NCBI GenBank assembly: GCA_964405465.1
Contig: CAYONZ010000018.1
Location: 5,310-69,309 of the forward strand
DNA length: 64,000 nt
Direction of reading: 5' to 3'
Source of the DNA: CAYONZ01 sp964405465
GTDB lineage: Bacteria; Bdellovibrionota; Bdellovibrionia; Bdellovibrionales; JAMPXM01
Shown piece by piece: positions 8,451 to 17,303 of the stretch (the first letter of the stretch is position 1; every line of letters starts with the position of its first letter). Both the position numbers and the translations under genes were made by a program. The notes under the pieces are model-generated. The model was not told the DNA's origin and did not search any database. It saw only the letters and a program-made list of their open reading frames with translations.

Positions 8451-9673
8451 CTCGGGCTACCAATCAGTCTGTCCACCGGCTTGTGTAAAATTGGAAATGC
8501 CAACCAGAAACTAGCGCCTTGCTTGGGTTGAGATTCAACCCAAGCCCTCCCTCCGTGCAATTGCATGGCACGTGAAACGATAGCTAACCCCACCCCCGTT
8601 CCACGACTATCTGCCTCGAGCCGCTGAAAGAGGCCAAATATTTTTTGATGATATTCTTTTGCAATGCCAGGCCCCTGATCTTTTACATAGAATAGAATTT
8701 CAGTATCACTTCGATCTGCGCCAATTTCAATTTTGGCGCCTGGCTTTTCACATGCATATTTCAAGGCATTGATAATCAGATTCTCAAAAATTTGATAGAC
8801 CCACTTTTTGTCAGCGATTAGTTTAGGCATTTCTCTGGCAATCACGACTTGCGCATTTTTCTCGGAAATTTGCGGTGCAAGAGTTTCGCAGATACCGAGC
8901 AATAGGGATCTTAAATCCAACACTTCAAACTCAAGCTCGACAAGACCAACACGGCTAAGTTGCAAAAGATCATTGATCAGTTGCTCCATTCTTCGGCTGG
9001 CTCGCTCAAGGCGCATCATCGAATCCGAAACCCTGTCGTATCTTTGTGTCTGAAGATCTTCCTTTAGAACTGAAAGAAATCCTGAAATCGTCACTAGAGG
9101 TGATTTCAAGTCATGTGAAACTGTATATACAAACTGCTCCATCTCTTGATTCTTTTGTTGAATGGCTTCGGTGGACCGCCGCACTATCTCTTCTAGCGAT
9201 TTACGAACCGAAATGTCCACCACCGATGCCAAAATAAAGTCGCCTTCTGCTGTTTGATGCGGATTCAAACCAATTTCGACAGGAATTTCGGTGCCATCTC
9301 GACGAAGACCAAAAAGCTCGCGTCCTGCACCCATTTGTCTGGTTTCAGGTTTTGCAAAGAAGGCATCACGCGAAACCACATGAGTCTGTCGAAAACGCTG
9401 AGGTACGAGAACCTCCATCTTCTGTCCAAAAAGCTCAGCTCGTTGATAGCCAAAGAGTTTTTCAAGCTCACGGTTGCATAGGCGTATGCTCCCGCGGCTA
9501 TCAACCATCAAAATACCTATGGGAATCGCTTCAATGATTCGGCCAAAATGATCTTCATGCGTGTTCTTATCGGGCGATTTTAAGAAATCAAGCAAATCCC
9601 ACCTCCACTCTCCACTGATCATGAGGAATTGTATGCAATAGGACCTCCTGCTAGGCGACACAGGACTGAACAT
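8447..9673 (-). CDS. PAS-domain sensor histidine kinase
   Basis: About 390-408 residues. A PAS domain lies at about 40-150 (IPIGILMVDSRGSIRLCN, FGYQRAELFGQ). A HisKA dimerisation helix follows with SHDLKSPL around residue 190, then HATPase_c with N box FENLIINALKYA, G1 DQGPGIAKEYHQKIF and G2 GTGVGLAIVSRAM. No membrane segments, so it is a cytoplasmic sensor. No response regulator adjoins. The true start is unclear: ATG 9673 or ATG 9622, with AGGAGG lying between them. Signal unknown; the PAS domain may bind a cofactor such as haem or flavin, but no diagnostic residue is visible. Confidence 0.9.
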   Translation of the reverse strand: MFSPVSPSRRSYCIQFLMISGEWRWDLLDFLKSPDKNTHEDHFGRIIEAIPIGILMVDSRGSIRLCNRELEKLFGYQRAELFGQKMEVLVPQRFRQTHVVSRDAFFAKPETRQMGAGRELFGLRRDGTEIPVEIGLNPHQTAEGDFILASVVDISVRKSLEEIVRRSTEAIQQKNQEMEQFVYTVSHDLKSPLVTISGFLSVLKEDLQTQRYDRVSDSMMRLERASRRMEQLINDLLQLSRVGLVELEFEVLDLRSLLLGICETLAPQISEKNAQVVIAREMPKLIADKKWVYQIFENLIINALKYACEKPGAKIEIGADRSDTEILFYVKDQGPGIAKEYHQKIFGLFQRLEADSRGTGVGLAIVSRAMQLHGGRAWVESQPKQGASFWLAFPILHKPVDRLIGSPR

Positions 9674-9850
9674 ACTTATTCAGTTTATACATATTAGTTA
9701 TTTATTCCAATGCCAGATGAATGCAAGAAGTTGACAACAAAAACACATGGACTGACTCCACTAATAAGGAATCAATACAATTAATCCAAACAATTGAGCA
9801 ACATCCTTGTCTAGGATTGGACCATTGCTAAAATGGTGAATACCTTCACT

Positions 9851-10522
9851 CTAGAGTAAAACCAAATGGCGCTCAACATTCATAACAGGCGAATGCAATT
9901 CTTGGACTTGCGCCGCAAGATTCTTAAATTGCTTTTTTGCGAGCCCCAATTCCTCTGCAATTTTTTCTTTTCGTCCCTTCAGCAAGAAATATCGACCATC
10001 TGAGCTGTAATAGTCTCGGGTCATATTTAGAATCACATCAATGGGTTTGAAAGCTCTTGCCGTCACAAGATCCACCCCGCCTAGGTCTTTGGGAATATCA
10101 GCAAAGACTTCAATATTTGGCGCAAGTGCTCGGCAATGACTAAGAAATTTTCGTTTGTTCGGACTCTTTTCAAAGAGATGAAATTTAATCTCTGGAAACT
10201 GAATTGCATAGACAACGGCAGGAAGACCGCCACCCGATCCCAGGTCTGCCACCACTTTTGAGGCCTTCGGAAAATAAGGAAGCGGAAGAAGGCAATCGAT
10301 CAAATGATTGTCAACAAGCTCTGTCGCCAACATTTTACGACTAAAAAGATTCAACTCTTTATTCGCCTGCCACAAAAACTCGAGATACCTTCCAAGCAGA
10401 TCAAGACCATCTTCACGAAAACCAAAAGATCGAATCACTTCGATACGATCTAAACCAATCTCTAACCCCGAATTCACTCCGTTACTTAGCTCAGAATTCA
10501 ATTTGCACTCCAAATCACGCAA
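9851..10522 (-). CDS. rsmG: 16S rRNA (guanine-527-N7)-methyltransferase RsmG
   Basis: 223 residues, close to the family's usual length. It has a Rossmann methyltransferase fold with the S-adenosylmethionine motif VADLGSGGGLPAVVYAIQFPE, preceded by the RsmG signature LWQANKELNLFSRK and DNHLIDCL. The later motif is LVTARAFKP, with KGRKEKIAEEL following. It methylates G527 of 16S rRNA in the 30S decoding region, and loss of it gives low-level streptomycin resistance in other bacteria. Often it sits beside mnmG and parAB; here it stands alone, with about 160-180 bases of apparently empty sequence on each side. Confidence 0.93.
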   Translation of the reverse strand: MRDLECKLNSELSNGVNSGLEIGLDRIEVIRSFGFREDGLDLLGRYLEFLWQANKELNLFSRKMLATELVDNHLIDCLLPLPYFPKASKVVADLGSGGGLPAVVYAIQFPEIKFHLFEKSPNKRKFLSHCRALAPNIEVFADIPKDLGGVDLVTARAFKPIDVILNMTRDYYSSDGRYFLLKGRKEKIAEELGLAKKQFKNLAAQVQELHSPVMNVERHLVLL

Positions 10523-10680
10523 TTTCAGTTTGTAATTTTATATTTGTACACCATTACCATCAGAATCGCCAATGAATCGTCTCACGGAATAGCCCCCAAA
10601 GATAACCACCCCAAAATAACAACTAACACCTAAATGAAATCATACAACCAGTCGTCAGAAATATAGGGCTCATGACCTCG

Positions 10681-12069
10681 TTAACGAATCGTTTCTTGCT
10701 CACATCTTCGCAACTCAAGGTACCGCTTAAAAAGTGGCCTCATGGCCAGATCACCTTTCAGGTATTCTTCTAAGACATTTTGTCGTGTTGTCATGAGAGC
10801 CAATCTTTTCTTTTTACGTGCTCCCTGACTCTTTTGCAGATCAAGAAGAAGCTCTTGCTCAATGTCTTGACCTTGTCGATGATTTTTTAGCAAATAATTA
10901 CGGAAGTCGACAAAAGCAGGATCAGCAAAATCTTTCATGCGAGAGAGGCATACCCCCAAAAAGTCTTGATACGAAGGCATTGAATCGAGAGTCGCTTTGA
11001 CGCCATCGAATGCATCACGTTTCAATTCCATACTCTCTCGCTTTTGTCGATTGGAATTTGAGAGCATCATGGGTTTGTTGTAAGCCTGATTTTCTAAATT
11101 TGCCAATTGCCCAAGACCACTTTTAGCGAGCTCATACTCTCGACTCTTTTCAGGAAGATTCTTCTTTAGAAATTTATTTTTACAAGTATCGTTAACACTC
11201 TGAAATTGCTCATAGGCACGACTCAATTCAGCTATTCTTCGATTGCTCTCTTGCAGTTCTTTTTGTGTGGTCGCTTGGCATATTGTCTTCTTTGCTGACT
11301 CCACAACAGACAAGGAGGTGGCCGAAGAACTCGCTGTATTGGAAAGCGAATAGGCGTACTCATCATCTGCGGCAGCACTCAACCCGCAATGACCAGAAGG
11401 ATACTCATCGAGAAGTTTTTTTTGTGTGGCATATATATCAAGTTTTGCAAATTCATCAGTCTTGGGCCCTAACATTCCGGCACCGTAGCATTGCAAAAAG
11501 ATCATTTTGGTTTGTGGTATTCCGCTTTTTTGCAGTCCATCGCTAAATTCTTTTCTCGTGATAAGCTGGCCATCCCAAGTCACAAGACCTTCTGCTTGCC
11601 CATGACCTGTCACAAAGACCAGCGCACGCCCGCCCTGTTTCGCAAGCTTATTCAAAGAATTGATGATTTGCGCTTTCGTTGCAGCCTGATCACGACTTGT
11701 GACCACTGACGCCGCAATTTTTCCACTACGATAGTCAAATGCTCCGGCAGCAAGTCCTCCACCATTGAGAATCTCCTCGCTTTGACCACCCAAATACTGA
11801 CGTGCCAGCCTAAGGTTCTCAACAAAATCTGTAAAATTTGTGACTAGTCCACCACCGTCATTTATCAAAAGCAGATGTCGACTAGACGAATTCAAATTTG
11901 TCGAATCGGCTCGCGAAATGGCAGCCCAAAACCAAGCACTCAGGGTCATCACAGAAACATAAAAAGCGGCCGTCCCCAACAAACTGAGAAGAGGGTTAGG
12001 ATGAAAACTGAGACGAAATTTGATTTTTAGTTTTTTGCTAAAAAAAAACTTCACCCAACGAAAAGCCAA
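10681..12069 (-). CDS. Membrane-anchored caspase-like (clan CD) cysteine protease candidate
   Basis: 462 residues from a TTG start with GAGG upstream. An N-terminal hydrophobic segment (about 27-52) is a signal anchor. Residues about 64-290 have the caspase/legumain-like order: strand HLLLINDGGG, then ALVFVTGHGQAEG with candidate catalytic His 156, then MIFLQCYGAGML with candidate catalytic Cys 194. This is the His-Gly...Cys spacing of clan CD. The C-terminal about 200 residues are charged and helical. The gene is alone. Bacterial caspase-like proteins process secreted or self proteins; the target here is unknown. Family call is by motif only. Confidence 0.65.
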   Translation of the reverse strand: MAFRWVKFFFSKKLKIKFRLSFHPNPLLSLLGTAAFYVSVMTLSAWFWAAISRADSTNLNSSSRHLLLINDGGGLVTNFTDFVENLRLARQYLGGQSEEILNGGGLAAGAFDYRSGKIAASVVTSRDQAATKAQIINSLNKLAKQGGRALVFVTGHGQAEGLVTWDGQLITRKEFSDGLQKSGIPQTKMIFLQCYGAGMLGPKTDEFAKLDIYATQKKLLDEYPSGHCGLSAAADDEYAYSLSNTASSSATSLSVVESAKKTICQATTQKELQESNRRIAELSRAYEQFQSVNDTCKNKFLKKNLPEKSREYELAKSGLGQLANLENQAYNKPMMLSNSNRQKRESMELKRDAFDGVKATLDSMPSYQDFLGVCLSRMKDFADPAFVDFRNYLLKNHRQGQDIEQELLLDLQKSQGARKKKRLALMTTRQNVLEEYLKGDLAMRPLFKRYLELRRCEQETIR

Positions 12070-12212
12070 TAGGTCCTCGCAAACAAACCATCACTTGCAC
12101 ACCACATTGGCCACAGTTTAACAGATTTTTGTTTGATCCAGGAGTAACGAATGCACTCCTAGATCTAGATCCGGCATTGCTTTCAATTTACCAACAAATC
12201 CTTTAGCCAGCC

Positions 12213-13799
12213 TCAAACCGATGGCTTAAGCATTCGATCTTCAAAAGCGGCCAAAGCCGCCTTTGCCCCCTCACCCATTGCGATAATAATCTGTTTGTAG
12301 GGTGTGGTCGTGGCGTCTCCTGCAGCGTAAATACCCTGAACCGAAGTACGACCCTTACCATCGACCACAATCTCTCCAAACTTGGATAGCTCCACAGTAT
12401 CTCGCAAGAATGCGGTATTGGGCACTAATCCGATTTGTACAAATACGCCATCGAGATCAACCTGAATCGATTTTTCAGATTTACGATCTTGATAAGATAA
12501 AGACACGACCTTTTGCCCGTCACCAACGATCGCTTGGGTTTTCGCCGAAGTAACAATCGACACATTGCTTAGCGACTTCAGTTTATCGACGAGAATTTGA
12601 TCGGCTTTGAGTTGATCTTGGTACTCAAACAAAATCACCTCTTTGACAATTCCTGCAAGGTCAATCGCGGCCTCAACACCCGAGTTACCGCCGCCCACGA
12701 CTGCAACTTTCTTGTTTTTATAATAGGGACCATCACAGTGCGGACAGAACGCCACACCTCGCCCAATGTATTCTTTTTCACCAGGAATACCCAGCTCGCG
12801 CCAACGCGCACCTGTCGTTACGATAACCGAGTCTGCCAAAATCGTTTCACCACTCTCCAACTCAATAAGCTTTGTTTGGTCAGATTGAACTGTTAATTTT
12901 TTGACTCTTCTATGCTCCAAAAGCTGAACTGGATAGGAAGCCACATGTTTAGCAAGCTGTGACGCCAGCTCCGGACCCTCGGTATAAACCACCGAAATCA
13001 AGTTCTCAATACCTCTGGTCTCCTGAACCTGGCCGCCGATTTTTTCTGCAATTAGAGCTGTCTTTAAACCTTTACGTACACTGTAAATTGCGGCAGCTGA
13101 GCCAGCGGGGCCACCACCAATTACGACCACATCAAATTTTCCGAGATCACGGTGTGCCACTTCCGCCGCCTGTTCAGACACCCCAAATTTATTTTCAAGT
13201 TTGCCAAGTAGATCAATTAACGAAATTCGACCAGAATGAATCAGTTCATCCCCAATCATCACACTAGGAACACCTTGAATGGCCAAACGCGATATCTCTT
13301 CTTGTACATATCCGCCGTCAACCATTTCATGCTCGAAGTCTGAATGCAAAAGTGCCATCTGATTTAACATCTGAACGACATCGGGACAGTTCTCGCAAGT
13401 CAGCGAGATAAAAGTCCGAATGCGAATCGGACCCTTTAACCCTTTAATTCGATTGGCAATCACCTCATCGGGCCACTTACCCTTACCATCGGCATGGAGA
13501 ATGGCCAAAACCAGGGTACTGAACTCGTGACCACCAGGAATACCTTTAAAACATAGCCCCACAGGTTTCGCATTTTTTTCGATAAAAAACTGGGGAAAAT
13601 CAGCATTAGAAAATCGACTCATCTCAGACGCAACAGCTTGTCTCACCTTGATTTTATCTTGAGTCGAATGTAAATCGGCGAACATCGCCTCGAGCTGCAC
13701 TTGGTCCGCGTGATTTGATGGCTTGTAGACCAACGAAATTTCATTCTGTAAATGAGCAAAGACTTCTTTAAGTTGGTTTTTTACATCATTGTCTAACAT
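12213..13799 (-). CDS. ahpF: Alkyl hydroperoxide reductase subunit F
   Basis: 528 residues against about 520 for E. coli AhpF. The N-terminal double thioredoxin fold carries the CENC disulphide (Cys 135, Cys 138). The flavoprotein part has the FAD motif VVVIGGGPAGSAAAIYS, the redox pair CPHC (Cys 352, Cys 355), the NADH motif VAVVGGGNSGVEAA and the C-terminal FAD motif GIYAAGDATT. It passes electrons from NADH through FAD and both disulphides to AhpC. It lies about 190 bases downstream of ahpC on the same strand, with a strong hairpin between. The OxyR-type regulator is divergent from ahpC. Confidence 0.96.
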   Translation of the reverse strand: MLDNDVKNQLKEVFAHLQNEISLVYKPSNHADQVQLEAMFADLHSTQDKIKVRQAVASEMSRFSNADFPQFFIEKNAKPVGLCFKGIPGGHEFSTLVLAILHADGKGKWPDEVIANRIKGLKGPIRIRTFISLTCENCPDVVQMLNQMALLHSDFEHEMVDGGYVQEEISRLAIQGVPSVMIGDELIHSGRISLIDLLGKLENKFGVSEQAAEVAHRDLGKFDVVVIGGGPAGSAAAIYSVRKGLKTALIAEKIGGQVQETRGIENLISVVYTEGPELASQLAKHVASYPVQLLEHRRVKKLTVQSDQTKLIELESGETILADSVIVTTGARWRELGIPGEKEYIGRGVAFCPHCDGPYYKNKKVAVVGGGNSGVEAAIDLAGIVKEVILFEYQDQLKADQILVDKLKSLSNVSIVTSAKTQAIVGDGQKVVSLSYQDRKSEKSIQVDLDGVFVQIGLVPNTAFLRDTVELSKFGEIVVDGKGRTSVQGIYAAGDATTTPYKQIIIAMGEGAKAALAAFEDRMLKPSV

Positions 13800-13850
13800 A
13801 GCTCCTCCATACGTATTACTCTCAGAGACGTTGAAAATTCACCACCATCG

Positions 13851-13892
13851 CCCAGTGTGGCTCTCGTCAACTACAACGAGAGCCACACTGGG
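13851..13892. promoter_or_regulatory. 17-bp perfect hairpin between ahpC and ahpF
   Basis: Perfect 17-base inverted repeat (arms 13851-13867 and 13876-13892, starting CCCAGTGTGG) with an eight-base loop. In the ahpC to ahpF direction no T-tract follows, so it is unlikely to be a full terminator. Its place suggests an intercistronic structure that protects the ahpC message or lets only part of the transcripts read into ahpF, matching the known need for much more AhpC than AhpF. Confidence 0.65.
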
Positions 13893-13966
13893 ACAGACAG
13901 AAAAAAAGAAACATGAACACAGAGATGATAGGTCGGCTGGATACTCAGCCGCCAACTCGCTAGATC

Positions 13967-13994
13967 AATTTAGTGGCTTAAATTTAGTGGCTTA
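13967..13994. repeat. Perfect 14-bp tandem duplication at the ahpC stop codon
   Basis: Two adjacent copies of AATTTAGTGGCTTA. The second copy includes the ahpC stop (TAA on the minus strand at 13992-13994). The duplication leaves the protein unchanged and looks like recent replication slippage. Confidence 0.85.
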
Positions 13995-14558
13995 AATTTT
14001 TCCAACTAAGTTCAATCCAGGTTTCAATGTGTTTTCACCTGGGCGCCATTTCGCTGGGCAAACTTCTCCTGGATGAGATGCTACGAATTGTGCGGCCTGA
14101 ACTTTTCGCACAAGCTCTTCGGCATTTCGTCCAATCCCGTTATCGTGAACTTCTGCAATTTTAATTTTACCATCTGGATCAACTAAAAATGTTCCACGGT
14201 AAGCCAGGCCATCTTCTTCAATATGAACCCCGAACGCACGACTTAAAAAACCTGTGGGATCTGCCAACATGGGGTACTTGATTTTTTTGATGGTCTCGGA
14301 AGCATCATGCCAAGCCTTATGAACAAAATGTGTGTCGGTGCTCACCGAGTAAACTTCAACATTCATTTTTTGCAACTGTTCATATTTATCAGCCAAATCT
14401 CCAAGCTCAGTAGGACATACAAATGTAAAGTCCGCAGGGTAGAAAAAAAAGATCGACCACTTTCCTTTTAGGTCGTTCTGGGTCACCGTTTTAAATGCCT
14501 CATTGTGATACGCCTGAACCTTAAAGTCCGGGATCTTGCTGTTGATTAAAGTTGTCAT
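13992..14558 (-). CDS. ahpC: Alkyl hydroperoxide reductase subunit C (2-Cys peroxiredoxin)
   Basis: 188 residues, the usual length. Peroxidatic Cys 48 lies in FTFVCPTEL and resolving Cys 167 in HPGEVCPAKW, so it is a typical 2-Cys enzyme forming ring-shaped decamers in the cytoplasm. It reduces hydrogen peroxide, alkyl hydroperoxides and peroxynitrite and is recycled by AhpF, encoded just downstream. AAAGGAG precedes the ATG. The 270 bases upstream, shared with divergent oxyR, contain a perfect OxyR-type dyad and a weaker second one. Confidence 0.97.
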   Translation of the reverse strand: MTTLINSKIPDFKVQAYHNEAFKTVTQNDLKGKWSIFFFYPADFTFVCPTELGDLADKYEQLQKMNVEVYSVSTDTHFVHKAWHDASETIKKIKYPMLADPTGFLSRAFGVHIEEDGLAYRGTFLVDPDGKIKIAEVHDNGIGRNAEELVRKVQAAQFVASHPGEVCPAKWRPGENTLKPGLNLVGKI

Positions 14559-14719
14559 CGTTTTCTCCTTTGTTTTGTTTAAGCCGCAAACTTATACTTG
14601 TTTGCGACTTTGTTTTTTTGTTTTTTGAAAGCCCTCAACTCAATCTGAAATGGTGTCTTCAATCAACCCTTTGTTCATCAAGCACCACAACTCTAGAATC
14701 TGTCAAAAACTCTCGACTT

Positions 14720-14739
14720 CAATTGAACTCAGTCTATTG
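14720..14739. promoter_or_regulatory. Imperfect second OxyR-type dyad, ahpC side
   Basis: CAATTG, eight bases, CTATTG. This is close to the perfect site at 14779-14797 but with one mismatch in an arm and an eight-base spacer. On the minus strand a TTGACA element lies just downstream (14700-14705), where a -35 box for ahpC would be expected. It could be the activation site for ahpC. Confidence 0.4.
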
Positions 14740-14778
14740 CAATCAAGCAAAACATGGAAATCGATTATTTATTTATAT

Positions 14779-14797
14779 CAATAGATTTTCTCTATTG
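14779..14797. promoter_or_regulatory. OxyR-type operator dyad
   Basis: CAATAG, seven bases, CTATTG. It contains ATAG-N7-CTAT exactly, the half of the OxyR recognition pattern (ATAG-N7-CTAT-N7-ATAG-N7-CTAT) bound by one dimer. It lies in the ahpC-oxyR intergenic region and overlaps the proposed oxyR -35 box, which fits negative autoregulation of oxyR. Known from OxyR biology; the binding here is inferred. Confidence 0.7.
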
Positions 14798-14822
14798 CAT
14801 TATTTTGTGCCAGCATTATACT
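14795..14822 (+). promoter_or_regulatory. Candidate oxyR promoter, possibly giving a leaderless message
   Basis: TTGCAT (14795-14800), 16 bases, TATACT (14817-14822). The ATG of oxyR is at 14829, six bases past the -10 box, exactly where transcription would begin. No Shine-Dalgarno sequence precedes the ATG. The -35 box overlaps the dyad at 14779-14797. Confidence 0.5.
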
Positions 14823-14828
14823 TAAAAC

Positions 14829-15857
14829 ATGAGCAATTCCAACCACGGCCTTGCAAAATTGAACTTTTCTTTAACTCAGCTTGAGTATGTACTTGCCGTT
14901 CACAAATTTGGTCATTTCGCTAAAGCTGCCGAGGCCTGCCGGGTGACTCAGCCCACATTGAGCATGCAAATTCAAAAACTCGAAGAAGACCTCGGTGTTG
15001 TGCTTTTTGATCGTTCGAAAAAACCTGTGCTTCTCACCGATGCTGGCCAAAGAACCATCGAACAGATGCAGCTGATCTTGTTTGAGGTTCGTAAATTAGA
15101 AAATCTCGTTCACCAATCTGGTGAGGAGAGTCTTAAAGGAGAACTCTCTCTGGGTATAATACCAACCATTGCTCCCTATGTATTACCCAAGCTTTTGCCA
15201 ATGATCGACAAAGAATTCCCAGACATCTCACTAAATATCATAGAGAAACAAACCCACGAGATCATTGAGACTCTGGCCAACGACGAAATTGACGTTGGCC
15301 TTCTGGCAACTCCGTTAAAAGTTCCAAAAATTTTTGAACTTCCACTTTACTACGAGCCTTTCTCACTTTTGTGCCGCAAAGATCACCCGCTGGCGCAGAA
15401 CAAACGCATTAAATACTCGTCGCTTTCTCTGAATGATATTTGGCTACTTGAAGAAGGTCATTGCCTCAGACACCAGGTTCTTGATGTTTGCGCAATGAAA
15501 GCCCAAAGTCGCCCACAGATTCAATCCGAAGGAAAAGCTCGCCCTGCCCGCAACCCGTCCTCTCAGGTTCGCAAATTCAATTTTGAAAGTGGAAGCCTTG
15601 AAACACTTAAAAATTTAGTCAATTCTTTTGGCGGTTATACTCTTTTACCAGCGATGGCGGCAGAGTCTCTTGGAACAAAAACTATTTTAATTCCCTTTGA
15701 ACGCCCGATACCTGCCCGTGAAATTGGTTTGGTCTACCGCAGGGAACATTATAAAAGCAGTTTAATTGAAGCTTTGGGTGAAGCCATTCTAAAATCTATC
15801 CCCGAAGAATTACGAAAAATTCGCCAAAAAGACCTCGAAGTTTTGCCCGTTGAATAA
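14829..15857 (+). CDS. oxyR: Hydrogen-peroxide sensor OxyR (LysR family)
   Basis: 342 residues. N-terminal winged helix of the LysR type (FGHFAKAAEACRVTQPTLSMQIQKLEE), then a LysR substrate-binding domain. The motif GHCLRHQVLDVC puts two cysteines (212 and 221) nine residues apart, the same spacing as the redox pair Cys199/Cys208 of E. coli OxyR. The chain is longer than the usual 305 residues, with an extra basic stretch after the second Cys (about 223-245). Divergent from ahpC, its classical target. A leaderless start is likely (see the promoter entry). Confidence 0.95.
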   Translation: MSNSNHGLAKLNFSLTQLEYVLAVHKFGHFAKAAEACRVTQPTLSMQIQKLEEDLGVVLFDRSKKPVLLTDAGQRTIEQMQLILFEVRKLENLVHQSGEESLKGELSLGIIPTIAPYVLPKLLPMIDKEFPDISLNIIEKQTHEIIETLANDEIDVGLLATPLKVPKIFELPLYYEPFSLLCRKDHPLAQNKRIKYSSLSLNDIWLLEEGHCLRHQVLDVCAMKAQSRPQIQSEGKARPARNPSSQVRKFNFESGSLETLKNLVNSFGGYTLLPAMAAESLGTKTILIPFERPIPAREIGLVYRREHYKSSLIEALGEAILKSIPEELRKIRQKDLEVLPVE

Positions 15858-15902
15858 AGACGCTGACCCGAAGAAGACTATCAGCACAAACCCGAGTAGA
15901 AG

Positions 15903-17291
15903 TTAAGAGCGAAACACTGACAAGAGTTTTTGAATCTGAAGCGACTTAGATCCTTTCAAATAAACAAGGTTCACCTGCTCGAAGAGCTCTCTGCAGACAT
16001 TTTCTGCAGAATGAAGACTGTCGAAGTGACTGATCAAATTCATATTCTCAACTTCTTTGGCTGAAAGAAAACGCCTACAGATTTCGGCTGCAGCTTGGGT
16101 TTCAGGACCCACAAACACCACGTGTGCGCTGGCACTGACAATTAAGTCACCGAAAAGGCGGCAAACGGTCTGCCCCATCTCTTGATGAAGGACCTCTGTA
16201 CTATTCCCCAACTCAAGCATTGAACCAAGAACGAGAAGTACTTTCTGAGTACGATCTTCTCCTGTTGAATTAAGAAGCGCACGAAACATTTCTAAACCAA
16301 CAGTTAGACTTTCTGGACTTGAATTGAAGGCATCGTCAATAACATCTCTGCCAGTGATACGATAGCGCTCAAAACGGCGGGATACTCCTTTGAAAGCTTG
16401 GAGAGTGTTCACAATTATGGAAGTCGGAATATCAAACGCAAGTGCGGTCGCCCATGCCGCAGCAAAATTGAGAGCTAGTTGTGGTGCAATGACAGGTGTT
16501 TTCAAAACAAAGTCTTCACCTCTTACTCTGAAGGTGATCTCGATGTGACTTTCGGCTTCGACCGAATCAGTTTTAACTTTATTAAGAGTCGTACTCGCAC
16601 TGCTCTCGGCCCCGTGAGACTCACATGAAACAATTTTTTGCTCGATGATCTGAACATCTGAACCAGAATGAGTACCAAATGAGAAAACCTTGAGCTCCTT
16701 TTCGGGCCGCTCTTTCGAAGATTCTCTTGAGTGCAAAATCGAAGTCACCGTCTTTTTTATGCGAGGGTCATCATAGAAATAGACCAGACACTTAAGGCTT
16801 TCTCCGTCTAAGGCTGAAAGCTTTTCGTGGACTAGATTTTCGTTCGACCCAAATTCTCCTAAATGAGCTTGTCCGATATTGAGAAGTACTGCCACTTGGG
16901 GGGCAAGAAAACCATAGGCCATCTGCAAGTCCCCGGGTTTGCGAGCTCCAACTTCAAAAACGGCATAGCTTGCTTTTTCATTTAGATTAAGAATCTGCAA
17001 GGCAAGCGCAGTCTTGGTGTTTTGATTTTCTGGAGATACGACGACAGGTGACGGGCTGTCGTTCATCCAATTGCGAAAGATCTCGCCGACAATTTCTTTT
17101 ACACTTGTCTTCCCGTTACTTCCTGCAATGACAATGGGTTGAACAGGCAATTTCTCGCGATGTGCCTGTGCCAAAGAAAAAACTTGAGATTGCAACTTTG
17201 GATACTGCGGGTAGAGTTGAGCCAAACTCTTGTAATCGGCGGCGAGAATATCTCGTAGTGAAAATTCATGAAGTGACTCTTGTCGATTCAT
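15903..17291 (-). CDS. MurF-like Mur ligase family protein
   Basis: 462 residues with the three Mur-ligase domains. The ATP loop is GSNGKTSVKEIVG. The central domain has FEVGARKPGDLQMA and NIGQAHLGEFGS, and the C-terminal domain has VIDDAFNSSPESLTVGLEMF and LGSMLELGNSTEVLHQEMG, all resembling MurF, the D-Ala-D-Ala adding enzyme. It lies outside any division/cell-wall cluster, has an insert of about 50 polar residues near 195-240, and follows a YbdK-like ligase gene by 12 bases. It could be the cell's MurF or a paralogue that joins amino acids in another pathway; copy number in the genome would decide. Confidence 0.75.
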   Translation of the reverse strand: MNRQESLHEFSLRDILAADYKSLAQLYPQYPKLQSQVFSLAQAHREKLPVQPIVIAGSNGKTSVKEIVGEIFRNWMNDSPSPVVVSPENQNTKTALALQILNLNEKASYAVFEVGARKPGDLQMAYGFLAPQVAVLLNIGQAHLGEFGSNENLVHEKLSALDGESLKCLVYFYDDPRIKKTVTSILHSRESSKERPEKELKVFSFGTHSGSDVQIIEQKIVSCESHGAESSASTTLNKVKTDSVEAESHIEITFRVRGEDFVLKTPVIAPQLALNFAAAWATALAFDIPTSIIVNTLQAFKGVSRRFERYRITGRDVIDDAFNSSPESLTVGLEMFRALLNSTGEDRTQKVLLVLGSMLELGNSTEVLHQEMGQTVCRLFGDLIVSASAHVVFVGPETQAAAEICRRFLSAKEVENMNLISHFDSLHSAENVCRELFEQVNLVYLKGSKSLQIQKLLSVFRS

Positions 17292-17303
17292 CTGCGCCTT
17301 CTT

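Noticed and set aside
9821..9837. ACCATT-gctaa-AATGGT stem after rsmG as a terminator
   Set aside because: Only six pairs and no T-tract on the rsmG strand; too weak to claim.
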